Shown: positions 8,500 through 16,958, counted from the first letter of the stretch. The stretch is 24,590 nt of DNA from Deinococcus frigens DSM 12807 (GCF_000701425.1 NZ_JNIW01000056.1:1-24590); one strand, 5' to 3'. A program made the numbers and translations. Notes: a model not told the origin generated them from the sequence alone.

Positions 8500-8527
8500 A
8501 CCCCTTTTCCCGAGTACCAATTTTAAC

Positions 8528-8554
8528 TCCCTGCCTGCGGGCGGGGATTTTTTT
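8528..8554 (+). terminator. Terminator after the 98-aa gene
   Basis: TCCCTGCC (8528-8535) pairs with GGCGGGGA (8540-8547; one G-U) around loop TGCG, followed by seven T. It ends 20-25 nt before the -10 box of the next gene. Confidence 0.88.
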
Positions 8555-8577
8555 GGTCTGGGAACGCCCGCGCCCCG

Positions 8578-8583
8578 TATGCT
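8578..8583 (+). promoter_or_regulatory. Leaderless-type -10 box of the methyltransferase gene (TATGCT)
   Basis: TATGCT ends 8 nt before ATG 8592. A weak -35 candidate, TTGGTC (8553-8558), is 19 bp upstream and overlaps the T-run of the preceding terminator. There is no Shine-Dalgarno. Confidence 0.6.
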
Positions 8584-8591
8584 GGCCCCCG

Positions 8592-9572
8592 ATGCCCACG
8601 CTGTCCTTCACCCTGGAACCGCTCTCGCTGATCATGTCCGCCGTGCGCTCGGCACTGGAGGACGGGGAAGAGGTCACCCTGGAAGTCCCGGACCCCGACG
8701 TGGGCCTGGGCCATTACGCGGGCGAGATCGGCCCCGCCGGACGCCACCGCCCCTGGAGCGCCTGGGCAGACCTGGCCGACGCACTGGGCGCGCACCTGCT
8801 GACGCCGCAGCAGGCCGGGCCGGGCCGGGTGCGTTTCGGCCTGCGCCCGTATGCCGCTGGGCCAGCCCCCGACGCGGGCGGCTACGGCGCGGGGGGTGGG
8901 TGGGCGCGGGTGGACAAGCTGGAAGACCCGGTGCTGCTGCTGACGCTGGTGGAGGCGCTGCGGCGAATTGACCCTCCGTCGGGCGGGCGCGTGCTGGCGC
9001 TGGGTGTGAACAGCGGGCGCGAGCTGGACGCCCTGGCACTGGCCTTTCCTGAGCGGCGGTTCGAGATTCTGGGCGTGGACACCGAAGCCTCGGCACTGGC
9101 ACTGGCGCGGGGCAGACATCCGGGCGCGGCGTTTCTGGAACTGGACGTGAACGAACTGCCGTGCCCGGCGCTGGGCCGTTTCGATCTGGTGCTGGCCCTG
9201 AGCCTGCTCCAGAGTCCGGGGGTGCGGCGCGACGTGCTGCTCGCCGCTCTGTGTGGCTGGAAAGAAGGTGGTTGGAGAGAAGGTGGCCGAGACAAGGGTG
9301 GCTGGAGAGAAGGTGGCCGCCAGCATCTGACGGGCGGCGGCGGCCTGGTGCTGGGCTTTCCCAATGCCCGCTACCGCGACGGCTTCCTGAGCTACGGCGC
9401 ACGCATGAAGAACTTTGCCCGCCCGGACCTGAGCCTGCTGTGCGCCGACGTGACGGAGACCCGCCGCAACCTGCAAAAGCGCGGCTTTCAGGTGTTCGTG
9501 ACTGGCAAGTACGAGGTGTTGTTGACCGCAGTGCCCGTCGAGCGTCGAGTGGGGCGTGGATTAAGTTTATAG
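8592..9572 (+). CDS. SAM-dependent methyltransferase (Rossmann fold) with repeat insertion
   Basis: The 326-aa protein has a class I methyltransferase core in its middle: motif I LALGVNSGRELD (residues 135-146), acidic strand-2 end GVDTE (161-165), DVNELP (185-190), and strand 4 FDLVLALSLLQ (197-207), followed by strand 5 GGLVLGFPNARY (250-261). The substrate is not evident. The first 110 residues are a separate domain I do not recognise. Between strands 4 and 5, residues 222-241 are four tandem pentapeptides (GWKEG, GWREG, GRDKG, GWREG) encoded by 15-bp DNA repeats; this looks like a recent in-frame expansion in a surface loop. ATG 8592 is preferred because TATGCT lies 8 nt upstream. The C-terminal tail (RRVGRGLSL) is basic. 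Confidence 0.8.
   Translation: MPTLSFTLEPLSLIMSAVRSALEDGEEVTLEVPDPDVGLGHYAGEIGPAGRHRPWSAWADLADALGAHLLTPQQAGPGRVRFGLRPYAAGPAPDAGGYGAGGGWARVDKLEDPVLLLTLVEALRRIDPPSGGRVLALGVNSGRELDALALAFPERRFEILGVDTEASALALARGRHPGAAFLELDVNELPCPALGRFDLVLALSLLQSPGVRRDVLLAALCGWKEGGWREGGRDKGGWREGGRQHLTGGGGLVLGFPNARYRDGFLSYGARMKNFARPDLSLLCADVTETRRNLQKRGFQVFVTGKYEVLLTAVPVERRVGRGLSL
9255..9314 (+). repeat. 15-bp tandem repeat x4 inside the methyltransferase gene
   Basis: Four adjacent 15-bp units (9255, 9270, 9285, 9300), consensus GGYTGGARAGAAGGT, with the third unit most divergent (GGCCGAGACAAGGGT). Each unit is exactly five codons, so copy changes keep the frame and only alter the length of a Gly/Trp/Arg/Glu loop. 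Confidence 0.9.
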
Positions 9573-9654
9573 CCGTCTATACGCTACGGCAGAGTGGGCC
9601 AGGCATTGGGCAGCCGCCCCGCCGGGGGAAAACCTGGGGGGAATTTTTCTGACT

Positions 9655-9806
9655 TCTAAAGCATTTGTCCGAACTACAGCATCGGGAAAGGAGACTCCCG
9701 ATGCTTCCATTCTCTCCTACGGAGCTGTGCCAGTCCCAAATACTCGGCAAAATTCACTCACTTCGTTCGGCCAAAAGTGAACAACTCTTTTGACAAATGC
9801 TCTATG
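9655..9806. repeat. Inverted-repeat element in a gene-free region (possible MITE-like or small repeat)
   Basis: The gap 9573-10019 carries no credible gene. Within it, TAAAGCATTTGTC (9657-9669) is matched in inverted orientation by GACAAATGCTCTA (9792-9804), 12 of 13 positions. Between them lies a perfect 9-bp hairpin (GCATCGGGA 9679-9687 / TCCCGATGC 9696-9704) and TTCACT...AGTGAA. About 150 bp with terminal inverted repeats and no ORF suggest a small non-autonomous repeat; I see no clear target duplication. The start of the gap (9599-9648) has CCAGG/CCTGG with inner GC pairs before TTTTT, a weak terminator for the methyltransferase gene. The rest (9807-10006) holds nothing I can name. Confidence 0.5.
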
Positions 9807-10006
9807 GCACTGGAGCGGCTCAGATGCAGTGAGAAATTCCGTCTGGCAGGGATTCCGGCACCATATCCACACTCCTCCTCCTCGCATTTTTTCGTTGGGC
9901 ATCTTAGCTCGTCACGCTGCTGCTTTCAGGCAGAGGTGCCCTGACCCAACCCCGCCTCCCCCGCCTGCTCAAGCCACACACGGCGCATTTTCCTATTCAT
10001 CCCCTC

Positions 10007-10012
10007 TACAAT
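10007..10012 (+). promoter_or_regulatory. Leaderless-type -10 box of the EamA transporter (TACAAT)
   Basis: TACAAT ends 7 nt before the GTG start at 10020, with no Shine-Dalgarno. This box is the main reason for accepting GTG as start. Confidence 0.65.
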
Positions 10013-10019
10013 CGCGGGC

Positions 10020-10955
10020 GTGTCTTCCCGGTTGCGTGGCGTTCTCCTGCTGATTGTGGTCACAGCGGTGTGGGGCAGTACCTTCGCGGTGGTCAAGACC
10101 CTGGGCGAACTGCTGCCTCCGGCTCAGTTGATCGCGTGGCGCTTTTTGATCGGCTTCCTGGCCCTGCTGCCCGCGTTGCTCATTCGTGGCTGGGGCCTGC
10201 GGCGGGGGCGGGCGGACTGCCCCGCGCCCGCCGCTCCGCCCCGCTTCTCCTGGAAAGACGGGTTATGGCGTGACGGTCTGCTGCTGGGCGCGTGGCTGAT
10301 CGCGGGCTACGGCACCCAGACCATTGCCCTGCAAACCACTACTGCCAACCGGGCCGCCTTCTTCACGGCCCTGAGCGTGGTGCTGGTGCCGCTGTGGCTG
10401 GTCTTCGCGCAGCGGCGCAGGATGCCGTGGCCGCTGCTGGCCGCGCTGCCGCTGGCAGTCATCGGGCTGGCCCTGCTGTCCTGGGAGGGCGGCGCGTGGG
10501 TCAGCGGCGACGCCTGGGCGCTGGGCTGCGCCGTGACCTACGCGGGCTTTATTATCACGCTGGAGCGGCTTTCGAACCGCCATGCGGCGCTGCCGTTCAC
10601 GCTGGCGCAACTGGCCGCCGTCACGCTGCTGGGCTGGGGGTGGGCGGTTCTGTCCGGGGATGTGGGCTGGCCGCCCGACAGTGCCTGGGGGCCGCTGCTG
10701 TACCTGGGCGTGGTGGCCACCGCCCTGACCACCCTGCTGCAAACAGTGGGCCAGCGGACCGTCAGCGCCGCCGAGGCCAGCCTGATCTATGCCCTGGAAC
10801 CGGTGAGCGCCACCCTGTTCAGTTTCCTGTTGATCGGCGAGCGGGTGGGCCTGCGCGGCGCGCTGGGGGGCCTGCTGGTGGTGGGCAGCACGGTGCTCAG
10901 CCAGCGCAGCGGGGGAGAAGCCCGCCCGGAAACGCCCGCGCCGCTGGCCGAGTAG
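10020..10955 (+). CDS. DMT-superfamily (EamA) transporter
   Basis: The 311-aa product is an inner-membrane protein with about ten hydrophobic segments in two EamA repeats. The first repeat opens with [14 protein letters not shown] (residues 13-26), the common EamA signature, and [15 protein letters not shown]. The second contains [20 protein letters not shown] and ends with [21 protein letters not shown], the conserved YxxEPV block before the last helices. Family members export or import metabolites such as amino acids; the substrate cannot be read from the sequence. GTG start is supported by TACAAT 7 nt upstream. It converges on the membrane gene on the other strand with a 53-nt gap containing a 10-bp direct repeat (TGGCCGCGCA at 10975 and 10988). 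Confidence 0.9.
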   Translation: MSSRLRGVLLLIVVTAVWGSTFAVVKTLGELLPPAQLIAWRFLIGFLALLPALLIRGWGLRRGRADCPAPAAPPRFSWKDGLWRDGLLLGAWLIAGYGTQTIALQTTTANRAAFFTALSVVLVPLWLVFAQRRRMPWPLLAALPLAVIGLALLSWEGGAWVSGDAWALGCAVTYAGFIITLERLSNRHAALPFTLAQLAAVTLLGWGWAVLSGDVGWPPDSAWGPLLYLGVVATALTTLLQTVGQRTVSAAEASLIYALEPVSATLFSFLLIGERVGLRGALGGLLVVGSTVLSQRSGGEARPETPAPLAE

Positions 10956-11008
10956 CTGTTGGTCGGATCTGGGCTGGCCGCGCACATTGGCCGCGCAAGG
11001 CGGGGGTT

Positions 11009-11497
11009 TTACTGCTCCTGCCAGCTCGCCTGATCGGGAATCAGGAGCGTTCTGAGGGCCGCAGGGCCGCCCCACACGCTCCGCAGACCGTTCTGAAGGG
11101 CCGAATTTCGCACCGCGTCGTACAGCGCGGGGGGCATGTTGACCGAGGGATAGACGCCAGTGGCCCCGCCAGTTGTGACGCGCACGTCCAGCGGAAAGCC
11201 CAGGGCCACGGTGGCGATCAGCACGCCGCCCAGCGCCAGACCGCCCATTCCTCCGGCCAGCAAGTGCCAGGGCTGCTCTGCCGGGTGGGGCAGCAGGCGC
11301 ACGACGATCACGGCGCAGCCCAGACCCAGCAGCAGCGCCGCCAGCGTGCTCGCCAGCGGGCTGCCCAGTGAATTCACCAGAAAACAGATGGTCACGCCCA
11401 GCCCCCCCCAGGCCAGTCCGGCCAGGCCGCGCCGCGCACCCAGCGCAGTGATTACGGCCCACACGGTCACGAGCAGGGCATCAAACCAGGTCATCAC
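11009..11497 (-). CDS. Small multi-pass membrane protein, CvpA-like
   Basis: About 162 aa with four hydrophobic segments: FDALLVTVWAVITALG, GLAGLAWGGLGVTICFLVNSL, STLAALLLGLGCAVIVVRLL, and LLAGGMGGLALGGVLIATVAL. It is followed by an outside-facing C-terminal tail. The N-terminus (TWFDALL...ARRGLAGLAWGG) resembles the CvpA/colicin V production family, which starts with a short Asp-containing helix and an R-G turn; I am only moderately sure. A TACACT box lies 7 nt before GTG 11497, favouring this over ATG 11494 (10-nt gap); longer in-frame extensions upstream run through the promoter and are rejected. Divergent from the response regulator gene. Confidence 0.7.
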   Translation of the reverse strand: MMTWFDALLVTVWAVITALGARRGLAGLAWGGLGVTICFLVNSLGSPLASTLAALLLGLGCAVIVVRLLPHPAEQPWHLLAGGMGGLALGGVLIATVALGFPLDVRVTTGGATGVYPSVNMPPALYDAVRNSALQNGLRSVWGGPAALRTLLIPDQASWQEQ

Positions 11498-11504
11498 GCC
11501 CCGC

Positions 11505-11510
11505 AGTGTA
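11505..11510 (-). promoter_or_regulatory. Leaderless-type -10 box of the CvpA-like gene (TACACT)
   Basis: On the minus strand TACACT ends 7 nt before GTG at 11497. There is no Shine-Dalgarno. Confidence 0.55.
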
Positions 11511-11642
11511 GCGGGGGCGGCCTTACAGATTGTTCTCAAACCCGCTTGGCTATGTCGTCTTGCTCGCTGGTTCGCCCCGGGCTGTCTGGCTCGCTGCATT
11601 TCAATGGTAGGCACTCTTCCCCATCTCTCGCCCCACCTGCCC

Positions 11643-11648
11643 TAGACT
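11643..11648 (+). promoter_or_regulatory. Leaderless-type -10 box of the response regulator (TAGACT)
   Basis: TAGACT ends 7 nt before ATG 11656; the 7 nt are mainly C (GCCCCCT), so no ribosome-binding site exists. Confidence 0.65.
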
Positions 11649-11655
11649 GCCCCCT

Positions 11656-12300
11656 ATGATTCGTGTCCTGCTGGTGGATGACCACGCGCTGTTTCGCCAG
11701 GGCCTACGCAGCCTGCTGGAGTCCGAGGGCATGCGCGTGATCGGCGAGGCCGCCAACGGGCGCGAGGCCATCCGCTACGCCGCCGACACCCACCCCGACG
11801 TGATCCTCATGGACATCCAGATGCCCGAGCTGGACGGCGTGAAAGCCACCCAGAGCATCCTGGAAATCGATCCCAATGCCAGGGTCATCATGATCACCAT
11901 GTACCGCCAGGACCGCTACGTGTTCGAGGCCGTCAAGGCCGGGGCGCGCGGCTACATCCTCAAGGACGCCGACGCCACCACGCTGCTGGACGCCATCAAC
12001 CGGGTGGCCGGGGGCGAGGCGCTGCTGGACGCCGACATGGCGCAGAACGTCCTCGACGATTTCCGCGACAAGCGCGAGGAACTGCCCAGCGAGAAACACG
12101 CGGACCTCAACGAGCGCGAGACCATGATCCTGAAATTGCTGGCTCAGGGGTTTTCCAACCAAGACATCGCCCTGCGCCTAGACATCAGCGAGAAGACGGT
12201 CCGCAACCGCCTGTCCGAGATCTTTACCAAGCTGCAACTGAACAACCGCACCCAGGCCGCCCTGTACGCCATCCGCGAGGGCATCGCCAACCTTGACTGA
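11656..12300 (+). CDS. NarL/FixJ-family response regulator
   Basis: The 214-aa protein has a receiver domain (residues 1-120) with the acidic pocket Asp8-Asp9, phosphoacceptor Asp53 in LMDIQMP, Thr81 in ITMY and Lys103 in ILKDA. A LuxR-type helix-turn-helix follows (about 149-210): [19 protein letters not shown], then [20 protein letters not shown]. It is a DNA-binding transcription factor activated by phosphorylation. No histidine kinase is adjacent on either side, so it is an orphan here; its partner must lie elsewhere. The start ATG has TAGACT 7 nt upstream. A short ORF follows 34 nt after the stop and may be co-transcribed. Confidence 0.95.
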   Translation: MIRVLLVDDHALFRQGLRSLLESEGMRVIGEAANGREAIRYAADTHPDVILMDIQMPELDGVKATQSILEIDPNARVIMITMYRQDRYVFEAVKAGARGYILKDADATTLLDAINRVAGGEALLDADMAQNVLDDFRDKREELPSEKHADLNERETMILKLLAQGFSNQDIALRLDISEKTVRNRLSEIFTKLQLNNRTQAALYAIREGIANLD

Positions 12301-12334
12301 ACGGCGCGGGCGGGGTGGGAGAGCAACCGGACCC

Positions 12335-12541
12335 GTGACCTTCCGCGCTGGCTGCAAGCGCGAGTGGACGCTGAGCAGCGCCGAGGCTGACCTAGCCTAC
12401 ACCGGGCAGGCGTTTCTCGAATGCCCAACCTGCCCCCACCGCGTCGAACCGGAGGGTGGCCCGCCGTTCTGCACCCTGCGCCTGGCGAGTACGCCCCATC
12501 CCTTTTCTGCGCTGGCTGGCCTGAATTTACTGCAAGAGTAG
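12335..12541 (+). CDS. Small four-cysteine protein, unknown
   Basis: From GTG 12335 the product has 68 aa, beginning [11 protein letters not shown]. Four cysteines (Cys7, Cys30, Cys33, Cys46) include a CPTC knuckle at 30-33, so zinc binding is possible. There is no signal peptide or membrane segment. GGGAG about 11-17 nt upstream is a weak ribosome site. An alternative in-frame TTG at 12293 overlaps the response regulator stop and would give 82 aa. I do not recognise the family; reality rests on position, same strand and a protein-like composition. It sits between the response regulator and the beta-lactamase gene. Confidence 0.5.
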   Translation: MTFRAGCKREWTLSSAEADLAYTGQAFLECPTCPHRVEPEGGPPFCTLRLASTPHPFSALAGLNLLQE

Positions 12542-12576
12542 GAATCTGCCCGCCCTCCCTTCTCCCGCCGCCCTGC

Positions 12577-12582
12577 TAAAGT
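12577..12582 (+). promoter_or_regulatory. Leaderless-type -10 box of the beta-lactamase-fold gene (TAAAGT)
   Basis: TAAAGT is followed by six C and then GTG 12589. The C-only spacer excludes a Shine-Dalgarno. Confidence 0.65.
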
Positions 12583-12588
12583 CCCCCC

Positions 12589-13431
12589 GTGACCACGCCG
12601 TTTCTGTCCGATCTGCGCGCCCGGGGTTACCGGGGAGAGGTGGGCCTGCGCGTCTGTGATCTGGCGGGCGCTGAGCTGTTGACCCTGAATCCAGAACGCG
12701 TTTTTCCGGCGGCCAGCACCATCAAGGTGCCGCTGCTGGTTCTGGCATTGGAGTGGGCGCAGGCTGGGCGGCTTGCCCTGGAGGAACGGGTCACGCTGGG
12801 AGCCGCTGACCGCGTGTCGGGCGCAGGCGTATTGCACGAGCTGGGGCCAGGGCTGGCGCTGAGCTGGCGCGACGTGCTGACCCTCATGATCATCGTCAGC
12901 GACAACACGGCCACCAACCTGGTGATCGGGGTGCTGGGGGTGGAAGCGGTGAACGACTGGCTCACCGCGCACGGCTGGACCGACACCCGCCTGGTGGGCA
13001 AGTTGCAACTGCCGCCAGAACAGCGCAACGCCGCGCAGCTCCGGAATGAGCGCAACCGCACCACCGCCCTCGAGCAGACCGACATGCTGGGCCGGTTGGT
13101 GCGGGGCGAGCTGCTGGACGCCGCGCACACGGCGCTGGCGTTGAATATCCTGGAACGGCAGCAGTTCCGTGATCTGATCGGGCGGGGGCTGCCACGCGCC
13201 ACAAGCGGTGAACACCTGTACCGCCTCGCCAGCAAGAGCGGCGAACTGGACGGCGTGCACCATGACGTGGGCGTGCTGTACACGCCGCGCCCGCTGGTGA
13301 TCGCCCTGCTCACATCAGGCGGCACGGACCGCCGTGAACTGCCCGGCAACCGCGACGTCAATCTGCTGTCGGAGGCGCTGTGGCCGCTGCTCTCGGCGCT
13401 GGGAAATGTCTACGGTCAGGGGGACATTTAA
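12589..13431 (+). CDS. Class A beta-lactamase-fold serine hydrolase
   Basis: The 280-aa protein keeps the core catalytic motifs of serine beta-lactamases and related enzymes: STIK with nucleophile Ser43 and Lys46, SDN (104-106), and KSG (216-218) in place of KTG. The omega-loop Glu166 of class A enzymes is not clearly conserved; PPEQRN (142-147) is the nearest candidate. NRTT (156-159) then matches the conserved Thr-rich turn. No signal peptide is visible from the GTG start, so it would remain cytoplasmic, unlike secreted resistance enzymes. Activity on beta-lactams is therefore uncertain; it may be a peptidase or esterase of the Beta-lactamase2 family. The start is set by TAAAGT 6 nt upstream. 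Confidence 0.87.
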   Translation: MTTPFLSDLRARGYRGEVGLRVCDLAGAELLTLNPERVFPAASTIKVPLLVLALEWAQAGRLALEERVTLGAADRVSGAGVLHELGPGLALSWRDVLTLMIIVSDNTATNLVIGVLGVEAVNDWLTAHGWTDTRLVGKLQLPPEQRNAAQLRNERNRTTALEQTDMLGRLVRGELLDAAHTALALNILERQQFRDLIGRGLPRATSGEHLYRLASKSGELDGVHHDVGVLYTPRPLVIALLTSGGTDRRELPGNRDVNLLSEALWPLLSALGNVYGQGDI

Positions 13432-13452
13432 CCGCCCGGTCAGGCGCATCAT

Positions 13453-13483
13453 GAGGCTTGCCGAAGCCTCGCGGGCGACCCGC
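13453..13483 (+). other. Two adjacent hairpins after the beta-lactamase-fold gene
   Basis: GAGGCTT/AAGCCTC (13453-13459, 13464-13470) is directly followed by GCGGG/CCCGC (13471-13475, 13479-13483). There is no T-run (TTAAAG follows), so they may act as a factor-dependent terminator or a 3'-end stabiliser. Confidence 0.5.
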
Positions 13484-13537
13484 GTTAAAGCGCGCTGTAG
13501 ACGGTATGGAGTGCTGCTGAGACGGGCTGGACGCACA

Positions 13538-13546
13538 TGCTATGCT
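13538..13546 (+). promoter_or_regulatory. Extended -10 promoter of the cytochrome bc operon
   Basis: TGCTATGCT has a TGN extension plus the -10 TATGCT (13541-13546). The -35 (CTGAGA, 13517-13522, 18-bp spacer) is poor, as usual for extended -10 promoters. It leaves a leader of about 100 nt before GTG 13654, where GGGAGAGGG (13642-13650) forms the ribosome site. Confidence 0.55.
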
Positions 13547-13653
13547 GGCCGCCGATTCGGTCATTCTCAAGGAATTTCGGCGCAGGCCCCAGAAGGTTTT
13601 GCCCCAGTCGGTCAGAGTGACACAGGCCATTTCGTGTGTGAGGGAGAGGGAAC

Positions 13654-14517
13654 GTGGAGAGAAACGACGCTGTAATGCCCTGGGTCGCCATCGTATGCGC
13701 GGCCATCATGTGGATTCTTTTGCTGTTCCTGTTCAACAAGGAAACCGCGCCGGAACCGGTCACGGTCGATCCGGCGGTCGTGGCGAACATCAGCAAGGAG
13801 TACCCGGTCATTGGAAAGGCGCTCTACACCTCGCAGGGTTGCGTGGGCTGTCACGGCGCGCAGGGCCAGGGCATCGTGGGGCCAGCCCTGGCGGGCGACG
13901 AGAAGATTCTGAAAGATCCGGTCTATGTGCATAGCATCCTGGTCAACGGTAAGGGGGCCATGCCCGCCTACGGTGAGCGGCTCAAGGAAAACGAGATCTA
14001 CGCCGTCGCCAACTACGTGCTCAACAGTTGGGGCAACAAACTTCCTGAGCTGCTGACTCCCGCCACCGTTGCCGAGGGCCAGAACAAGATCGACCCGGCG
14101 GTCCTCAAGAACCGCAGCCGCTTCGTCCCCGAGGACATCAAGCTGCCCGAGATCTTCTTGGCCACTTTCATCATGGTGCTGCTCACCTACGGCCTGATGG
14201 GTCTGTACAGCGTCTGGGCCGAGGGCACCGAGTTGCACCCCGGCATCCACAAGGTCCGGTCCACGCCGCTTGCCATGCTCGGCATGGTCGTCACCCTGGG
14301 TCTGACCCTGCTGTTCAGCGTGCTGTTTGCCCGCCAGATGGTGACCGACTACGCGGGTTGGGGGGCCAGCGAACCCGTGATGCCCAACGTGACCGCCGAG
14401 GGTTTCTACGCCGCCATGATCATCCTGCTGCTGGCCCTAGCCATCGGGCTGTACAAGAAGTTCTTCATGGACGGCGAGGTGCTGGTGGAAGACGCCAGCG
14501 GCGAATTCCCCTGGTAA
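13654..14517 (+). CDS. Membrane cytochrome c subunit of the bc-type complex (FbcC-like)
   Basis: The 287-aa protein has an N-terminal membrane anchor (residues 8-27). A cytochrome c domain follows, with heme site CVGCH (Cys63, Cys66, His67) and probable axial Met103 in GAMPAYG. Three more membrane helices come next (about 167-189, 206-225, 250-267) and a short tail ending GEFPW. It would carry electrons from the Rieske protein to soluble cytochrome c or the oxidase. It is first in an operon with the Rieske and cytochrome b genes. In Thermus the cognate operon is fbcC-fbcD-fbcF-fbcB, with a separate membrane protein FbcD; the C-terminal helices here may be that subunit fused to the cytochrome. 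GTG 13654 follows a GA-rich ribosome site; ATG 13675 would lose only seven residues. Confidence 0.88.
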   Translation: MERNDAVMPWVAIVCAAIMWILLLFLFNKETAPEPVTVDPAVVANISKEYPVIGKALYTSQGCVGCHGAQGQGIVGPALAGDEKILKDPVYVHSILVNGKGAMPAYGERLKENEIYAVANYVLNSWGNKLPELLTPATVAEGQNKIDPAVLKNRSRFVPEDIKLPEIFLATFIMVLLTYGLMGLYSVWAEGTELHPGIHKVRSTPLAMLGMVVTLGLTLLFSVLFARQMVTDYAGWGASEPVMPNVTAEGFYAAMIILLLALAIGLYKKFFMDGEVLVEDASGEFPW

Positions 14518-14557
14518 TGCCACGCTTCTCTCCAACTCTTCCCGTGAGGTTTGAACC

Positions 14558-15220
14558 ATGACCCGTTACCGCAAACAGGACCCCGAAATCACCCGCCGCC
14601 GCTTTATCAATGCGGCCATGGGCACCACCGCCACCGTGGGCATCGTCAGCCTGGTGGGTGTGCTGGGCACCGCCAACCCGGTGTTCCGCCTGACCCGCGA
14701 CAAGATGCCGCCCGTCGAGGGAGACATTCTGGTCCATGCCTCGGCCAGCAAGGAAGGCGAGCCGATCAAGATCAGTGAACTCAGCGAGCAACTCGTGCGC
14801 GCTTGGCCGATGGGCAAGGATAAAGAGGGTAACAAGTTGATCCGCAAGGGTGACCCCAACAACGTGCTGGCGATCTACCGCTTCCCCAAAGGTCAGATCG
14901 TGGCCCCCACCCACCTTGACGCCACCATTGACGGCGAGATCGTCGCCTACAGCGATATCTGCACCCACGCAGGCTGCTCGGTTAGTGACGACGATCAGCA
15001 AGAAGGGCAGATGAAGTGCCCCTGCCACTCCGGGCAATACGATCCCAAGCGCGGCTGCATCGTGGTGGGCGGTCCGCCCCCGCGCGCGCTGGCGCAGTTG
15101 CCGATCAAGCAGGACGGCGAGGGGTTGGTGGTGGGCGGCTTCTTTCTCGAAAACCCGTACCCGTTTACCGAATCCGAGTGGGAAGCCCGCAAGGAAGCTG
15201 TCAAGGCGCAACTCGCATGA
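14558..15220 (+). CDS. Rieske iron-sulfur protein of the bc-type complex
   Basis: The 220-aa protein carries a [2Fe-2S] cluster that takes an electron from menaquinol at the Qo site. Cluster boxes are CTHAGC (135-140) and CPCHSG (154-159). Ligands are Cys135, His137, Cys154 and His157, with Cys140 and Cys156 forming the stabilising disulfide. GGPPPRAL (171-178) is the Pro loop. The N-terminus has a twin-arginine signal (TRRRF at 12-16 before a hydrophobic stretch 19-38), so export of the folded protein by Tat with the helix kept as anchor is expected. GAGGT 8-12 nt before the ATG is the ribosome site. The cytochrome c gene ends 40 nt upstream and cytochrome b follows 40 nt downstream. Confidence 0.96.
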   Translation: MTRYRKQDPEITRRRFINAAMGTTATVGIVSLVGVLGTANPVFRLTRDKMPPVEGDILVHASASKEGEPIKISELSEQLVRAWPMGKDKEGNKLIRKGDPNNVLAIYRFPKGQIVAPTHLDATIDGEIVAYSDICTHAGCSVSDDDQQEGQMKCPCHSGQYDPKRGCIVVGGPPPRALAQLPIKQDGEGLVVGGFFLENPYPFTESEWEARKEAVKAQLA

Positions 15221-15260
15221 AGTCCACTTTCTCTCAAGAACGCTCTAAGGAGAACAGCGC

Positions 15261-16577
<1,317 letters not shown>

Positions 16578-16590
16578 AGCCCACCTCTCT

Positions 16591-16624
16591 AAACCGCCCT
16601 GGCCGGTGCCGGGGCGGTTTTTTC
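16591..16624 (+). terminator. Terminator of the cytochrome bc operon
   Basis: AAACCGCCC (16591-16599) pairs perfectly with GGGCGGTTT (16612-16620). The 12-nt loop is itself GC-rich (GGCC/GGTGCC), and the T-run continues to 16623. Confidence 0.93.
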
Positions 16625-16630
16625 TATGCT
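16625..16630 (+). promoter_or_regulatory. Leaderless-type -10 box before the 8-bp repeat (TATGCT)
   Basis: TATGCT abuts the first GCGTCAAT unit and lies 6 nt before the first ATG of the array (16637), the spacing seen at other leaderless starts in this window. It overlaps the end of the operon terminator T-run. Confidence 0.45.
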
Positions 16631-16678
16631 GCGTCAATGCGTCAATGCGTCAATGCGTCAATGCGTGAATGCGTCAAT
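16631..16678 (+). repeat. 8-bp tandem repeat GCGTCAAT x6, each unit supplying an ATG
   Basis: Six contiguous copies at 16631, 16639, 16647, 16655, 16663 and 16671; the fifth is GCGTGAAT. Each junction with the next base makes ATG, at 16637, 16645, 16653, 16661, 16669 and 16677, so starts rotate through all three frames. Only 16653 and 16677 open the following long frame. A non-multiple-of-three repeat at a start region is the structure of a phase-variable locus. Confidence 0.95.
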
Positions 16679-16958
16679 GGAACAGCTCGCCCACCATCTG
16701 GCCCGCGAAGCCCGCCGCCTCGGCCTGGAATCGGCAGACCTCGGAAACGCTGCTGACGCGGTGCAAGCCTTTGCTCAGGCCGTGCTGACAGAAGTGGCCG
16801 CGCTGGGTCTGATCTGGGGGGCGGAAGAGGTGGGATGCTGGGCTGCGCCGCGTTCAGGCGGGCACTGTTCCGATGGGAATTGTTTCCGATGGGCATTGAA
16901 GACAGAAAAAAAGCCGCCTCACTGGGAGGCGGGGAAATTCGTGAAGGACTATGCCTGA
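16653..16958 (+). CDS. Small hypothetical protein behind the 8-bp repeat
   Basis: From ATG 16653 the frame gives 101 aa: eight repeat-encoded residues (MRECVNAS-like), then MEQLAHHLAREARRLGLES from ATG 16677 and a helical, Ala/Leu-rich segment to about residue 60 (ALGLIWGAEEVG). The rest (from about 16840) is less protein-like, contains a near-tandem repeat (TTCCGATGGG at 16869 and 16885) and runs through the opposite-strand terminator. The true end may therefore have been lost by a frameshift, making this a decaying gene. I do not recognise the family. Codon composition of the first 55 residues is ordinary for the window. The start is uncertain: 16653 and 16677 are both in frame, and neither has a Shine-Dalgarno. 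Confidence 0.4.
   Translation: MRQCVNASMEQLAHHLAREARRLGLESADLGNAADAVQAFAQAVLTEVAALGLIWGAEEVGCWAAPRSGGHCSDGNCFRWALKTEKKPPHWEAGKFVKDYA
16906..16932 (-). terminator. Terminator of the 83-aa minus-strand gene
   Basis: On the minus strand CCGCCTC and GAGGCGG (16926-16932 with 16914-16920) form a perfect 7-bp stem with a 5-nt loop, followed by C and a T-run (A-run 16906-16912 on plus). It lies 17 nt after the stop of the gene at 16949. Confidence 0.9.

Noticed and set aside
9717..9902. 61-codon minus-strand ORF in the 9.6-10 kb gap
   Set aside because: It runs across the right inverted repeat with no ribosome site or TANNNT box and is better explained as part of a repeat element.
11498..11614. 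39-residue upstream extension of the CvpA-like protein
   Set aside because: It is Arg/Gln-rich, not membrane-like, and passes through the predicted promoter box.
16631..16678. CRISPR-like array
   Set aside because: The repeats are 8 bp and directly adjacent, with no spacers and no cas genes nearby.
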